Shown piece after piece: positions 1-8,051 of a stretch of DNA of 64,000 nt. The stretch spans positions 682,001-746,000 of the forward strand of contig NZ_JBEVVA010000003.1 in NCBI RefSeq assembly GCF_049639735.1, given 5' to 3'. Both the position numbers and the translations under genes were made by a program. Origin of the DNA: Elusimicrobium simillimum (lineage in GTDB: Bacteria > Elusimicrobiota > Elusimicrobia > Elusimicrobiales > Elusimicrobiaceae). How positions within the stretch are numbered: the stretch's first letter is position 1; every line of letters starts with the position of its first letter. A model generated the notes under the pieces. It had not been told where the DNA came from. It did not search any database and saw nothing but the letters and a program-made list of their open reading frames with translations.

Positions 1-829
1 TTATGGCGGCTTCTATATTTAATTTCTCAAAAATATACTCGGCGCCGCTTATAAACTTAGCGTTGAAAAATACCAACAGCCCCGTAGCTATAGCGCCGGC
101 CGCGCCTGTGCCGGGGGTTTTGGCTATGTCCTGGCCCAAATCATTTTTTATTATTTTTACGTAGTTGGTAAGCGCTTTATCAATAACTGCTACCTGCGCT
201 TTGGTTTTGCTTTTTTGCGGGCCGAATACGGCGGCGGAGCCATTGCGGCCAAGAATAGGGTTAGTTACATCAGTAAGAGCGTAAAACTTAAGCCCTTTTA
301 AATTAAGCGCGGCCGGGTTAATACTGTTAAGCTTTAATAATGCGGCGGTTGTGTTGGGCAGAGGGTTATTTTTTTTATCTAAAAATTGTACGCCCATGGC
401 GCTTGCCATGCCCGCGCCGCCGTCGTTGCACGCCACGCCGCCAAGGCCTATGTAAAAGTTTTTAACGCCTTTAGCGGCAAGAAGTTTTATCATCTCGCCA
501 ACGCCGTAAGATGTGGAAATCAAGGGGTTTAAATCTTTTTTTTCTATACTGCCCAAACCGCATATTTTGGCGGTTTCCACAATAGCTGTTTTGCCGCCCG
601 GCAGTATAAACGCGGGGGCGGTGTGGTAAACGCCGTAGGCGTTTTGCACGCGGTGTTTAACTATTTTTGCTTTGGGGTACGCGGAGAAAAAAACTTCTAT
701 AATGCCGTCGCCGCCGTCGGCTATTAAACGCAGCCGCGCCGCGCCGTGGGTGTGGCGCTGTATAATTTTACCCGCTTTTAAAGCTGTTAAAGAGCCTTTA
801 AAAGCGTTTGCCAAAATAAGGGTTTTCAT
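1..829 (-). CDS. Glycerate kinase, 3' part cut by the window edge
   Basis: Glycerate kinase of the GarK/GlxK family, which phosphorylates D-glycerate with ATP in the cytoplasm and feeds it into glycolysis. The frame starts at the ATG at 829 (MKTLILANAFKGSL) and stays open to position 1, giving about 276 residues of a protein that is usually 370-380 long, so roughly the last quarter is missing. Visible motifs are ADGGDGIIE near residues 37-45 and a glycine-rich GLGGVACNDGG segment near residue 135, both typical of the family. Its ATG overlaps the stop of the upstream outer-membrane protein gene as TAATG, suggesting translational coupling. I recognise the family from these motifs; the 2- versus 3-phosphorylating type cannot be told. 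Confidence 0.88.
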   Translation of the reverse strand, partial: MKTLILANAFKGSLTALKAGKIIQRHTHGAARLRLIADGGDGIIEVFFSAYPKAKIVKHRVQNAYGVYHTAPAFILPGGKTAIVETAKICGLGSIEKKDLNPLISTSYGVGEMIKLLAAKGVKNFYIGLGGVACNDGGAGMASAMGVQFLDKKNNPLPNTTAALLKLNSINPAALNLKGLKFYALTDVTNPILGRNGSAAVFGPQKSKTKAQVAVIDKALTNYVKIIKNDLGQDIAKTPGTGAAGAIATGLLVFFNAKFISGAEYIFEKLNIEAAI

Positions 830-2120
830 TAAATTTTCCAGCTGAATTTTAGTAAAGCGGAGTAGAAGGTTTTGTTAGAGTCTTTAAGAGCGTCGCCGCG
901 GCTGGCGTTGTGTACGCGTGCCTCCAGGCCTATGGCGGTGTCGCCAAACTTCCTCTCCACGCCTAAACCCAGTGAGCCTATAAAGCCTGAGGAAGATTCG
1001 CTCGATGTTGTGTGTATGGGTGATGACCCTGGAGCTACGTTAAAGTTATCTTTTTTAATATCTACAGATAAACTTTCATAACCCGCCGTGGCGGAAACAT
1101 AGGTTTGAAATTTAGAGTTAGGCGTAAGATAATAATTTGCCATAAGGTTAAAATGAAATGCGTAACCGCTGGTTTCAATTTCAGTATTATCTACAGCGCG
1201 GAAGTCCAAAGTTTCTTTAGGTATTGTGGAAAGCGTGACGCTGGGGCCTAACCATAGGTTAGACTTTTTAATACGCCATAAATGCGTTATTGTAGCGCCT
1301 ATGCCCATGCCGCCAATCTCTTCATCCATAAATTTTAATTTATTGTCTATGCCGCCGATGCCTACGTAGAAATAGCGTTTTGCCTGCTTTTCCTCAAGGT
1401 TTTGTTTTACGGGGGTTTTGATATTAAGGTACTCTTGTTCTTTTTTTCTTCTTTAGCCTTTTTTTCAGGATCTTCTTTTACCGCTTTAGCGGCGGCAGGC
1501 TGCGGGTTTTGAAATTCATCTTTCATTACAGGGGCTTTGTACACGTCTTGCGTGGACCCCGCCGTTATGGTTGCGGTGGACGCGGGGGTTGTTCTGTCGC
1601 GTACTATTGTATATTCAAGCGGGGCGGCGGCAGTGGCGGTTTTAGCGGCGAAGGATTTGTCCAGTTCTTCGTCAAAAACTAAGCCCGTCAGGTTTTGTTC
1701 TTTGGTTGAGCGGGTTTCCTGCTGCTGGGCCTGTTGAATCTGTTTTTCTACAAACTTTTTTTGTGTTTCGGCCTGTTCATAGTCGTACACTTCTATGGAG
1801 GATACGCGGGGCATGTCTATATTTACGTAAGCGTCGTCCGTTTTTACGCGCACGTTAAATTCGTCTATGTCTTCAATAGTGCCAACGACTTCGCCGCCGC
1901 CTTTTAAAACAACGCGGTGTTTGTCGGGCAAAATTTCCACAATTTCCCTTTGCGCTATAGTGATAACGCCGTATTTTGTTTGCAAATTAAGAGTGTATTG
2001 TGTTTGTTCTAATATTGAACCAGTTACAATAGTGCCGTTTCTCAGGCGTATGCCCTCTGCCCACGCGCTGGCGCTGAGAAGTGATAAAACGGTTATTATA
2101 ATTAAGGTTCTTTTTTTCAT
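829..2120 (-). CDS. Outer-membrane beta-barrel protein, split by a frameshift at 1441-1448
   Basis: Two frames that together make one protein of about 430 residues. The N-terminal frame (2120 to 1407) has a signal peptide (MKKRTLIIITVLSLLSASAWA), a repeated beta domain (RLRNGTIVTGSI, GGGEVVGTIEDIDEF) and a Gln/Ala/Lys-rich linker. It leaves frame at a run of seven T (minus-strand A) at 1441-1447. Shifting by -1 there continues through KRYFYVGIGGIDNKLKF into an alternating-residue barrel (1329 to 829) ending SALLKFSWKI, as outer-membrane barrels do. The slip point reads gaA AAA AAG aac in the first frame, exactly the dnaX-type slippery heptamer. Either one A is missing (mutation or sequencing error) or expression uses a programmed -1 shift. 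Function unknown. The first frame begins just behind a strong hairpin. Confidence 0.72.
1441..1448 (-). other. Slippery A AAA AAG heptamer / homopolymer frameshift site
   Basis: On the minus strand the codons are GAA GAA AAA AAG AAC. A -1 slip on A AAA AAG joins the linker of the N-terminal frame to the barrel frame with no stop between them. I see no obvious Shine-Dalgarno-like stimulator 10 bases upstream and no strong hairpin directly downstream, so a simple one-base deletion remains possible. Confidence 0.6.
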
Positions 2121-2138
2121 ATTAAATTAAATTGTATC

Positions 2139-2161
2139 GCCCGGGGCACTGTGCCCCGGGC
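2139..2161. repeat. Strong GC hairpin between two minus-strand genes
   Basis: Ten-base arms GCCCGGGGCA and TGCCCCGGGC enclose a 3-base loop. There is no T run on either side, so it is not a typical intrinsic terminator. It sits between the Cys-rich membrane protein gene and the start of the outer-membrane protein gene and could be an mRNA-stabilising or processing hairpin that separates expression of the two. Confidence 0.6.
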
Positions 2162-2170
2162 ATAATATAG

Positions 2171-2533
2171 TTATTTTTTGCTTTCGCAGCCGCAGCTGGC
2201 TTTAAGTATGTGTTTAATTTTAGCTAAAGCTTTTGTTACTTTGGCAAAAGTTAAAAAGAATACTGAGGAAAGGAAAGCTGATACCGTAAGCATAAGCACC
2301 GGCGGTACGTTGTCTGGGCTTACTAACCCTATTTTGGCGTATTTAACTACCGTAAATGACTGTACGCACATATATATGAAGCCAATTATGGCCGCGTAAA
2401 AAAGGATTGTAAAAAGTACGCTTAAACCTTTGAGTTTTAACCAGTTGTGGGGGAAAAACTTTTTAAATTTGCAACAGGCTTTGCCGTCTTTTGAGCAGCA
2501 GCAGCCTTTTTTATCTTTCTTTTCTTCTGACAT
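2171..2533 (-). CDS. Small Cys-rich two-helix membrane protein, unknown function
   Basis: A 120-residue protein I do not recognise. It opens with a charged, cysteine-rich tail (GCCCSKDGKACCKFKK), then has two hydrophobic segments (about residues 38-60 and 78-98), and ends in another cysteine cluster (KASCGCESKK). Both tails would lie on the same side, probably the cytoplasm given the lysines, and together offer seven to eight thiols that could bind a metal or form disulphides. It follows recN by 10 bases in the minus-strand nadK-recN cluster and has a good ribosome site (AAGGAG) before its ATG at 2533. Metal binding is inference from composition only. Confidence 0.7.
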   Translation of the reverse strand: MSEEKKDKKGCCCSKDGKACCKFKKFFPHNWLKLKGLSVLFTILFYAAIIGFIYMCVQSFTVVKYAKIGLVSPDNVPPVLMLTVSAFLSSVFFLTFAKVTKALAKIKHILKASCGCESKK

Positions 2534-2543
2534 AAAATCTCCT

Positions 2544-4208
2544 TTAATTTATATTGTTATTACTAAATTCTATAAGTTCCTGCGCGTGTTTAAACCCCGC
2601 GGAGTTTTTGCCGCTTGTACTACCTAACATTCTAGCAATTTCTGCGGTCTTTGCCTCGCCTTCTAAACGGGCTAAGATAACTTTGGTAGAGTTTTTGTCG
2701 CTCTTTTTAGTTACATTATAATGCGCCGCGCCGTATACCGCCACCTGCGCCAAATGTGTAACGCATAAAACCTGGCGGCCAAAGGCAACTTTTCTAAGCT
2801 TCTCACCTACTTTTAGGCCCGTATGCCCGCCGATGCCTGCGTCAATCTCGTCAAACACCATTGTTGGTATTTTCCCCGCCAACACTGTTTTAAGGCCAAG
2901 CATAACGCGGCTCATCTCGCCGCCGGAGGCTATGCTTTTAAGCGGCTTTAAACTCTGCCCCGGGTTGGGTGAAAATAAAAATTCCACGCTGTCAGCCCCT
3001 TTGGCGTTTAACGCTTCTTCTTCAAAAACAACGTCGGTTTCAAATTTAACTTCGTTAAAACCCAGCGGCATAAGCTCCGCCCTTATCATGGCGTCCATTT
3101 TTTTAGCCGCCAGTAAGCGTTTTTCGTGCAGCACCATGGCGCCGCGCATTAAAATTTCTTTTACTTCAGCCAGTTCTTTTTGTAAATCGTGTTCTTTTTC
3201 TTCAGAGGAGGACAAGCTGGCAATCTGGTCTTCCAGTTTTTCGCCGTTGGCTATAATATCTGTAATCTCGGGGCCGTATTTAAGCTTAAGTTTGTTTATT
3301 TTTTGCTGCCGGCCCAGCATATCGTCAAGCGTATCCGGGTCGGCGGCTATGTTTTCTTTATAATGGTAAATTGTTTGGGCGGCGTCCTCAAAGTTTCTTA
3401 AGGCGGATTCCAACTCTTCAAGCACCGGGTTAAGCGACACGTCGAGCTCGCTCATTTCGCCTAAATACTTGGCGGCTTTTGAGCCCAGGTCAACGGCGGC
3501 GGACTCGCTTTCGTATAAAAGTTCGTACACCTTTTCCGCCAGTTCTTTTAATTTGCCGGAGTGTTTAAGCTTGGGTAAATTTGCTTCCAGTTCTATATCT
3601 TCGCCTGGTTTAACGTTGGCTTCTGATATTTCTTTGTATTGAAAATTATATAAATCCAACAGTCTGTCTTTTTCCGCCTGGCTCAGGTGCAAGGCTTCTA
3701 TCTTTGAAAGTATCGTCTGCATTTTGCCGTACAGCTCGGCCACGCCCGCAACGTCTTTATGCGTTTTGGCGTATTTGTCCAACAGGTCTAAATGTTCGGA
3801 CGTTCGCAGTAATGTGTGGTGGTCGTGCTGGCCGTGAAAGTCAACCAAATAGCTGCCTATGTTTGCCAGCGCGCTGGCCGACACTGTAATATTATTTACA
3901 AAACCTTTGCTTTTGCCTTTAGAGTCTAACTCGCGCATAAGAGTAAAGGAATCTTTTTCTATGCCGTATTCCTGCAACACGGGTTTAGGTAAGGCGGAAG
4001 ATTCAAACACCGCGCTTACACTCATCTTTTCCGCCCCTTCTTTAAGCAGGCTTAGCCCGCCGCGTGAACCTAATACAAAACCCAGCGCCTCTATAATAAT
4101 AGATTTGCCCGCGCCTGTTTCGCCGCTAAACACGTTTAAGCCCGGGGCAAAGCTCAGGTTAATATCGTCTAAAATAGCAAAGTTGTGTATGGTTAAATTT
4201 TTAAGCAT
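2544..4208 (-). CDS. recN: DNA repair ATPase RecN
   Basis: RecN, the SMC-like ATPase that gathers and protects double-strand break ends during recombinational repair. The N-terminus has the Walker A motif FSGETGAGKS near residue 35 and the HGQHDHHTLL segment typical of RecN. A long helical coiled-coil middle follows, then a C-terminal ATPase half with GGEMSRVMLGL (signature) and VFDEIDAGIGG (Walker B). From the ATG at 4208 it is 554 residues, matching the usual length of about 553. An in-frame start 15 bases upstream is possible, but 4208 overlaps the nadK stop as TAATG and starts MLKNLTIHNFAI like its relatives. It is translationally coupled to nadK. Confidence 0.95.
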   Translation of the reverse strand: MLKNLTIHNFAILDDINLSFAPGLNVFSGETGAGKSIIIEALGFVLGSRGGLSLLKEGAEKMSVSAVFESSALPKPVLQEYGIEKDSFTLMRELDSKGKSKGFVNNITVSASALANIGSYLVDFHGQHDHHTLLRTSEHLDLLDKYAKTHKDVAGVAELYGKMQTILSKIEALHLSQAEKDRLLDLYNFQYKEISEANVKPGEDIELEANLPKLKHSGKLKELAEKVYELLYESESAAVDLGSKAAKYLGEMSELDVSLNPVLEELESALRNFEDAAQTIYHYKENIAADPDTLDDMLGRQQKINKLKLKYGPEITDIIANGEKLEDQIASLSSSEEKEHDLQKELAEVKEILMRGAMVLHEKRLLAAKKMDAMIRAELMPLGFNEVKFETDVVFEEEALNAKGADSVEFLFSPNPGQSLKPLKSIASGGEMSRVMLGLKTVLAGKIPTMVFDEIDAGIGGHTGLKVGEKLRKVAFGRQVLCVTHLAQVAVYGAAHYNVTKKSDKNSTKVILARLEGEAKTAEIARMLGSTSGKNSAGFKHAQELIEFSNNNIN

Positions 4209-5047
4209 TAACGGTTGCCCCATTTAAACTTGTAGTTTAAAGTTTCAAAAAAATCGTAATTTTCGGCCTGCAGCAGCTTTATCTTATGCGTGCCGCCAGT
4301 TATAAGTACAGAATCGCCCGAGCCTATAATATAGGTTATCTGCCCGTCCAGATTGACGGTGGCGTAGTCTTCCTCGCGTTTAAAGTACGGCGTAAAAATC
4401 ATTTTATATTTACCCGGTACCACTACCGGGCGCTGCGTGAGCGTGTGCGGGCAAACAGGGGTAAGCAGCATAACGTCAACCTCCGGCACCACAATAGGAC
4501 CGCCCGCCGCCAGTGAATAAGCGGTAGAGCCCGTGGGCGTGGCTACTATAACGCCGTCGCCAAAATACTTTTGCACATGTTTGCCTGTGGACGTCATTTC
4601 CAGCGTAAACGCCCTCGCGCCGCCTGTTTTAATAACACAGTCGTTAAAGGCGGGGGCCTCTTTAAGTATATATTTGCCGTCTTTAAAAATGCTTACGGCA
4701 AGCAGGCTTAAGTCATGCCCGGTATATTTGCCGCGTATAATTTTGTATAAAATTTCTTTATAATTTTTTAAGTCCGCGCTGGTAAGAAAGCCAAGGTTGC
4801 CCGCGTTAATGCCAAATAGTTTTACCTTTTGGTGCGCTACCGCGCGCGCGCAGTGCAGCACCGTGCCGTCGCCGCCTATAGATATAATTACCTGTGTGCC
4901 CGCGTCCAGCTTGGTTGACTGTATGTCTTCATATATTTTAGTTTTTACGCCTTGTGACTCTAGGTAAGCGGCAACGTCTTTAGCTACTTTAAGGTTGTGC
5001 TGTTTTTCCCGGTTATAATACAAAGCGATGTTCTTAAATATAATCAT
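4208..5047 (-). CDS. nadK: NAD kinase
   Basis: ATP-NAD kinase that makes NADP in the cytoplasm. At 279 residues it has the expected size. Diagnostic motifs are ISIGGDGTVLHCARAV near residue 57 (GGDGT, nucleotide binding), NAGNLGFLT, and the glycine-rich VIVATPTGSTAYSLAAGGPI of the C-terminal beta domain. It is first in the minus-strand cluster leading into recN, an arrangement also found in many other bacteria. Its 5' side faces a 300-base intergenic region holding a hairpin and the first copy of the 127-bp element, so its promoter must lie within about 50 bases of the ATG or inside that element. Confidence 0.96.
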   Translation of the reverse strand: MIIFKNIALYYNREKQHNLKVAKDVAAYLESQGVKTKIYEDIQSTKLDAGTQVIISIGGDGTVLHCARAVAHQKVKLFGINAGNLGFLTSADLKNYKEILYKIIRGKYTGHDLSLLAVSIFKDGKYILKEAPAFNDCVIKTGGARAFTLEMTSTGKHVQKYFGDGVIVATPTGSTAYSLAAGGPIVVPEVDVMLLTPVCPHTLTQRPVVVPGKYKMIFTPYFKREEDYATVNLDGQITYIIGSGDSVLITGGTHKIKLLQAENYDFFETLNYKFKWGNR

Positions 5048-5070
5048 ATAGCAATTCTAGCAAATATTAT

Positions 5071-5098
5071 TGAAAAACCCCAAAGGACCGGGGCTTTT
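5071..5098. terminator. Hairpin with A/T flanks before element copy 1
   Basis: TGAAAAACCCC pairs with GGGGCTTTTCA around a short loop, giving a symmetrical terminator-like hairpin. No plus-strand gene lies directly upstream; on the minus strand it would be a second stop behind the HAD phosphatase gene. Its main interest is that the 127-bp element begins six bases later, as happens behind terminator-like hairpins at the other four copies. Confidence 0.5.
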
Positions 5099-5104
5099 CA
5101 ATAA

Positions 5105-5231
5105 CCCCAAATCTTTGGCGGATTTTGGAGTTTTCAGCGTTTGGACACACACTTCACTCGCATAGCTCGCTGCGGACAAGTGTGCCCGAAACGCTGAAAA
5201 CTCCAAAATCCACTCAAATCTTCGGGGCCCC
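5105..5231 (+). repeat. 127-bp covarying-stem element, copy 1
   Basis: Begins CCCCAAATCTTTGGCGG and ends ACTCAAATCTTCGGGGCCCC. Inside is a perfect 23-bp stem whose left arm starts GGATTTTGGAG and closes ...CAGCGTTT. It encloses a conserved core of about 45 bases (TTTGGACACACACTTCACTCG ends, AAGTGTGCCCGAAAC) that itself pairs CACACTT with AAGTGTG. The stem sequence differs from the other four copies, yet both arms match. It lies between nadK and the HAD operon (both minus strand), with the element in plus orientation. No ORF or transposase is associated. Confidence 0.9.
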
Positions 5232-5308
5232 TTTTATAAAAACTTAACAGCACTAATTAATAAGTTCCGTTTTTTTGTAAAACTCTCGCCCTGTGGGGCG
5301 AGGAAAGT

Positions 5309-5350
5309 AAAAATAAATACCCCCGCTTTTGGCGGGGGGGTATTTACTTT
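5309..5350 (-). terminator. Terminator of the HAD/EamA operon
   Basis: AATACCCCCGC pairs with GCGGGGGTATT around TTTTG, with T-rich flanks in both directions. It lies directly behind the HAD gene stop at 5353. A further small hairpin, CTCGCCC tgt GGGGCGAG, is at 5283-5301. Confidence 0.8.
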
Positions 5351-5352
5351 TT

Positions 5353-6201
5353 TTAAAACAATTTGCCCGATGGCAGGTTTTCGTATTTTTTAATGCGGAA
5401 CATTTTTAGTCTGTCCTCGTCTATGCCTGTGCGGCTGAAAAATACGTGTTCTATGGCGCTGGCGGGCATAATATAATTGCCGCGTTTTACGCCTTTAGGG
5501 TCGTTTTTAATATCCAGCCATACAAACAAGGTGTCCATATCGGTAAAATCTTTTACTTCCACCTCTGCGGCGGCGCGCTGTAATTTTTTCTGGTCGCCCT
5601 CTCCGCTAAGTATTACGGCGCTGTGGTAGCCGTTTTCTTTGGCGGCTAAAACGTCTTTATATGTATCGCCTATTATGTAAACATTTTCAGCGGGGAACTT
5701 GGTTTTAAAATCTTTCTCCGCCCTTTTTACGCCTGCGGCTAACATTTTGGCGCGGTCCGCGCCCGTCTCGCCAAAGCCGCCTGTTTTAAAGTGTTTGTCA
5801 AGTTTTGCGGGTTTAAGTTTTATGTAAGCGGCATCTTCAAAATTGCCTGTGCCAAGCGCAACGCAAACGTCTTTTTGCTTAGCAAGCGCGGTTAAAAACT
5901 TTTCTACACCTTTAACATTTTTATATGCTTTGCTTTTTACTTTTGCGGCTACTACGCCGGGTAAAACTTTTAAATATTCTTCTTTAAGTTTTTTAAGTTC
6001 GGCCGGTTTGATTTTGCGGCCCATGGTTTGCTCAAATACTATAGGAAAGTTTTTGCTGTCCGTATTGCCGCTGATTAGGGAAATGTCGTAGCTGGGCTTT
6101 TTGCCAAACAGGTTAAAAATGGCTTTGTCTAAGCCGTCTTTACCGCACATGCCGCTGCATACTAAGGTGCCGTCTAAATCAAACATTACTAATTTTTTCA
6201 T
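5353..6201 (-). CDS. HAD-superfamily phosphatase
   Basis: A 282-residue haloacid-dehalogenase-type phosphatase, probably cytoplasmic and phosphoglycolate-phosphatase-like. Motif I is VMFDLDGTLVCSG at the very N-terminus, with the two aspartates. Motif II is LISGNTDSKNF, with a helical cap between. The acidic motif IV is IGDTYKDVLAAKENGYHSAVI. A C-terminal extension of about 60 residues (RGNYIMPASAIEHVFFSRTGIDED) goes beyond the usual fold. The ATG at 6201 is preferred to the one at 6222 because AGGAGAG precedes it at the right distance. It overlaps the end of the EamA gene by 23 bases, so the two are co-transcribed. The substrate cannot be told from sequence. Confidence 0.85.
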   Translation of the reverse strand: MKKLVMFDLDGTLVCSGMCGKDGLDKAIFNLFGKKPSYDISLISGNTDSKNFPIVFEQTMGRKIKPAELKKLKEEYLKVLPGVVAAKVKSKAYKNVKGVEKFLTALAKQKDVCVALGTGNFEDAAYIKLKPAKLDKHFKTGGFGETGADRAKMLAAGVKRAEKDFKTKFPAENVYIIGDTYKDVLAAKENGYHSAVILSGEGDQKKLQRAAAEVEVKDFTDMDTLFVWLDIKNDPKGVKRGNYIMPASAIEHVFFSRTGIDEDRLKMFRIKKYENLPSGKLF

Positions 6202-7075
6202 TATCTTTTTCTCTCCTGACAATCATTGTAATCCATAAAGCTCCGCCAAATGCTAACGCCAAACCTACTGTTTGGTACAAATGTATTTTTTCCACGCCAA
6301 GCGCGGCGGATACTATTAAAGTGAGTATAGGGTAAGATAATATTATAGCAGTTGCTTTAGCTAAATCCATCCCCCTTATGGCCCTGTACCACAGCGGCTG
6401 CGTAACGCCGTAGTAAATAGTGCCGATAAAAAATAAAACTAAAAATGTTTTTGGCGCGGCGGTAAATTGCAAGCCGCCCTTTAAAGCAAAAAATATTAAC
6501 AGCGGTATTATTGTTATGCCCGCGTAAATTACCCTGGCGCCCGCTATAAACACAGGGGAAATATCGGCCGGTAATTTTTTAGCCGCTATGTGGCTGACCT
6601 GGAACATCCACGGCGTAAGCAGTACTATAATGTCGCCTTTCCAGCGGGGGGAAAACTGCTCATTAAATAAAATTATCACTACGCCCGCTACCACTAATAA
6701 ACTGCCGCCAAGTTGGCCGAGAGTAGGTTTTTCACGCAGGAAAATAAAGGCCAAAATTAATGAGTAAAGTATTTCCACCTGGTTAAGTATGGCGGCGTTG
6801 GCGGGCGTGGTATACTGCAAAGCTATAAACATTGTGGTAAATGGTAACGCCGTGCCAAATAAACCTACCACTAAGAGGTACGGCCAAAGTTTACGGTCAA
6901 AAAGTTTGCCCCAAAGTTTTTGTTTGGTAAACGCCGGGCCGTAATAAAGCATGGCAAACAGACAGGACAAAAACACCATAAGCACAGGCGTCATAAGTTT
7001 GCCGCCCTCGCCGCCCGCTATAGGCCAAAGGCCCGTGGCAAACCAGTTTGTCCAAAGCGCGGCTATGGGTGACAT
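6179..7075 (-). CDS. EamA/DMT-family transporter (paralogue 2)
   Basis: A 298-residue inner-membrane protein with about ten hydrophobic helices arranged as two EamA halves (drug/metabolite transporter superfamily). FTTMFIALQYTTPANAAIL and LGQLGGSLLVVAGVVII mark the first repeat, and a second half with YRAIRGMDLAKATAIILSYP follows. It is clearly a tandem duplicate of the next gene upstream (7079-7981), sharing ALxYTTPANAAILNQxEIxYSLIL and the PRWxGD segment. Only 3 bases separate the two genes. The family exports or imports small metabolites, amino acids or nucleotide sugars; the substrate is unknown. Confidence 0.88.
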   Translation of the reverse strand: MSPIAALWTNWFATGLWPIAGGEGGKLMTPVLMVFLSCLFAMLYYGPAFTKQKLWGKLFDRKLWPYLLVVGLFGTALPFTTMFIALQYTTPANAAILNQVEILYSLILAFIFLREKPTLGQLGGSLLVVAGVVIILFNEQFSPRWKGDIIVLLTPWMFQVSHIAAKKLPADISPVFIAGARVIYAGITIIPLLIFFALKGGLQFTAAPKTFLVLFFIGTIYYGVTQPLWYRAIRGMDLAKATAIILSYPILTLIVSAALGVEKIHLYQTVGLALAFGGALWITMIVRREKDNEKISNV

Positions 7076-7078
7076 ATG

Positions 7079-7981
7079 TTAGGCGACCTCGTCAGGCACG
7101 GAGGCTTTTTCATTCTGTTTTTTAACAACTTTGGTTACCCAGTACGCGCCGCCAAAAGTAAGTATAAGGCCGACAACCTGGTAAATGTGCGGAGTCTCAA
7201 ACCCGAGTGCTACCGATAGTATAAAAGATAACGCGGGATAAGATAATATAATGGCTGTGACTTTGCTTAAATCTATGTTTCTAATTGCTATGTACCACAG
7301 TATCATGGCTATGCCGTATTTAAAGAAACCGGTAGCGGCTATAACGGCCGCGCTTTGTAAGTTAGGCGTAAAGTAAAGTTTGCCTGTGGGCAGTAAAACC
7401 AAAATAAGTATTATGGTAGCGGGTAAAGCCCAAAAGCTTCTTGCTGTGGCTATGAGCGTGTAGTCCAACCCTTTGGGCAGTTTTTTTGCCGCTATATGGC
7501 TGATTTGAAACAACCATACGCTGCCTATTACTATAAGGTCGCCCGTCCAGCGGGGGGTAAATTTTTCGTTTAAAAGTATCGCGCCTACGCCCAGTATTAC
7601 CAGTAAACTGCCGCCAAGCTGGCCCAGCGTGGGGCGTTCTTTTAAAATGATTGATGTAAGAATAAGAGAATAAATAATTTCCGTCTGGTTAAGTATGGCT
7701 GCGTTGGCCGGCGTGGTGTAGTTAAGGGCAAACAGCATTACGGAAAACGGCAACGCTGTACCAAATGTACCCATAATAAGGTACGGCACAACAGTTTTTT
7801 TGTTAAAGAGCTCTTTCCAAAGGCCTTTTTTGGTCATGGACGGCGTAAAGTACGCCAAAGCGCAAATAATACCAAAAAGCACAAGTAAAACGGGGTGAAT
7901 AACCGGCATTGCGTATTTGCCGATAATGGGTGAGAAAGCCGTTATCACCCAGCACAGCCATAAAGCGGCCAAAGGGTTCAT
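7079..7981 (-). CDS. EamA/DMT-family transporter (paralogue 1)
   Basis: A 300-residue inner-membrane transporter with two EamA repeats and about ten membrane segments, first gene of the minus-strand operon with its paralogue and the HAD phosphatase. It shares the motifs YTTPANAAILNQ, LGQLGGSLLVI and IAIRNIDLSKVTAIILSYP with the downstream copy. The C-terminus is a charged tail (VVKKQNEKASVPDEVA). A ribosome site (AAGGAG) lies shortly before the ATG at 7981, and the 70-base gap to the divergent Sel1 gene must hold promoters for both directions. The pair may work as a heterodimer or have split substrates; that is inference from the tandem arrangement. Confidence 0.88.
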   Translation of the reverse strand: MNPLAALWLCWVITAFSPIIGKYAMPVIHPVLLVLFGIICALAYFTPSMTKKGLWKELFNKKTVVPYLIMGTFGTALPFSVMLFALNYTTPANAAILNQTEIIYSLILTSIILKERPTLGQLGGSLLVILGVGAILLNEKFTPRWTGDLIVIGSVWLFQISHIAAKKLPKGLDYTLIATARSFWALPATIILILVLLPTGKLYFTPNLQSAAVIAATGFFKYGIAMILWYIAIRNIDLSKVTAIILSYPALSFILSVALGFETPHIYQVVGLILTFGGAYWVTKVVKKQNEKASVPDEVA

Positions 7982-8051
7982 TAGAACACTCCTTAAAATC
8001 AGTATAATAATATTATATCATTTAAAAAATTGATTGCTTTAGGAGTAGAAC

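Noticed and set aside
829..1329. A stand-alone 166-residue barrel protein
   Set aside because: It lacks a signal peptide, and its frame extends upstream through KRYFYVGIGG to the homopolymer where the secreted frame ends, so both form one protein.
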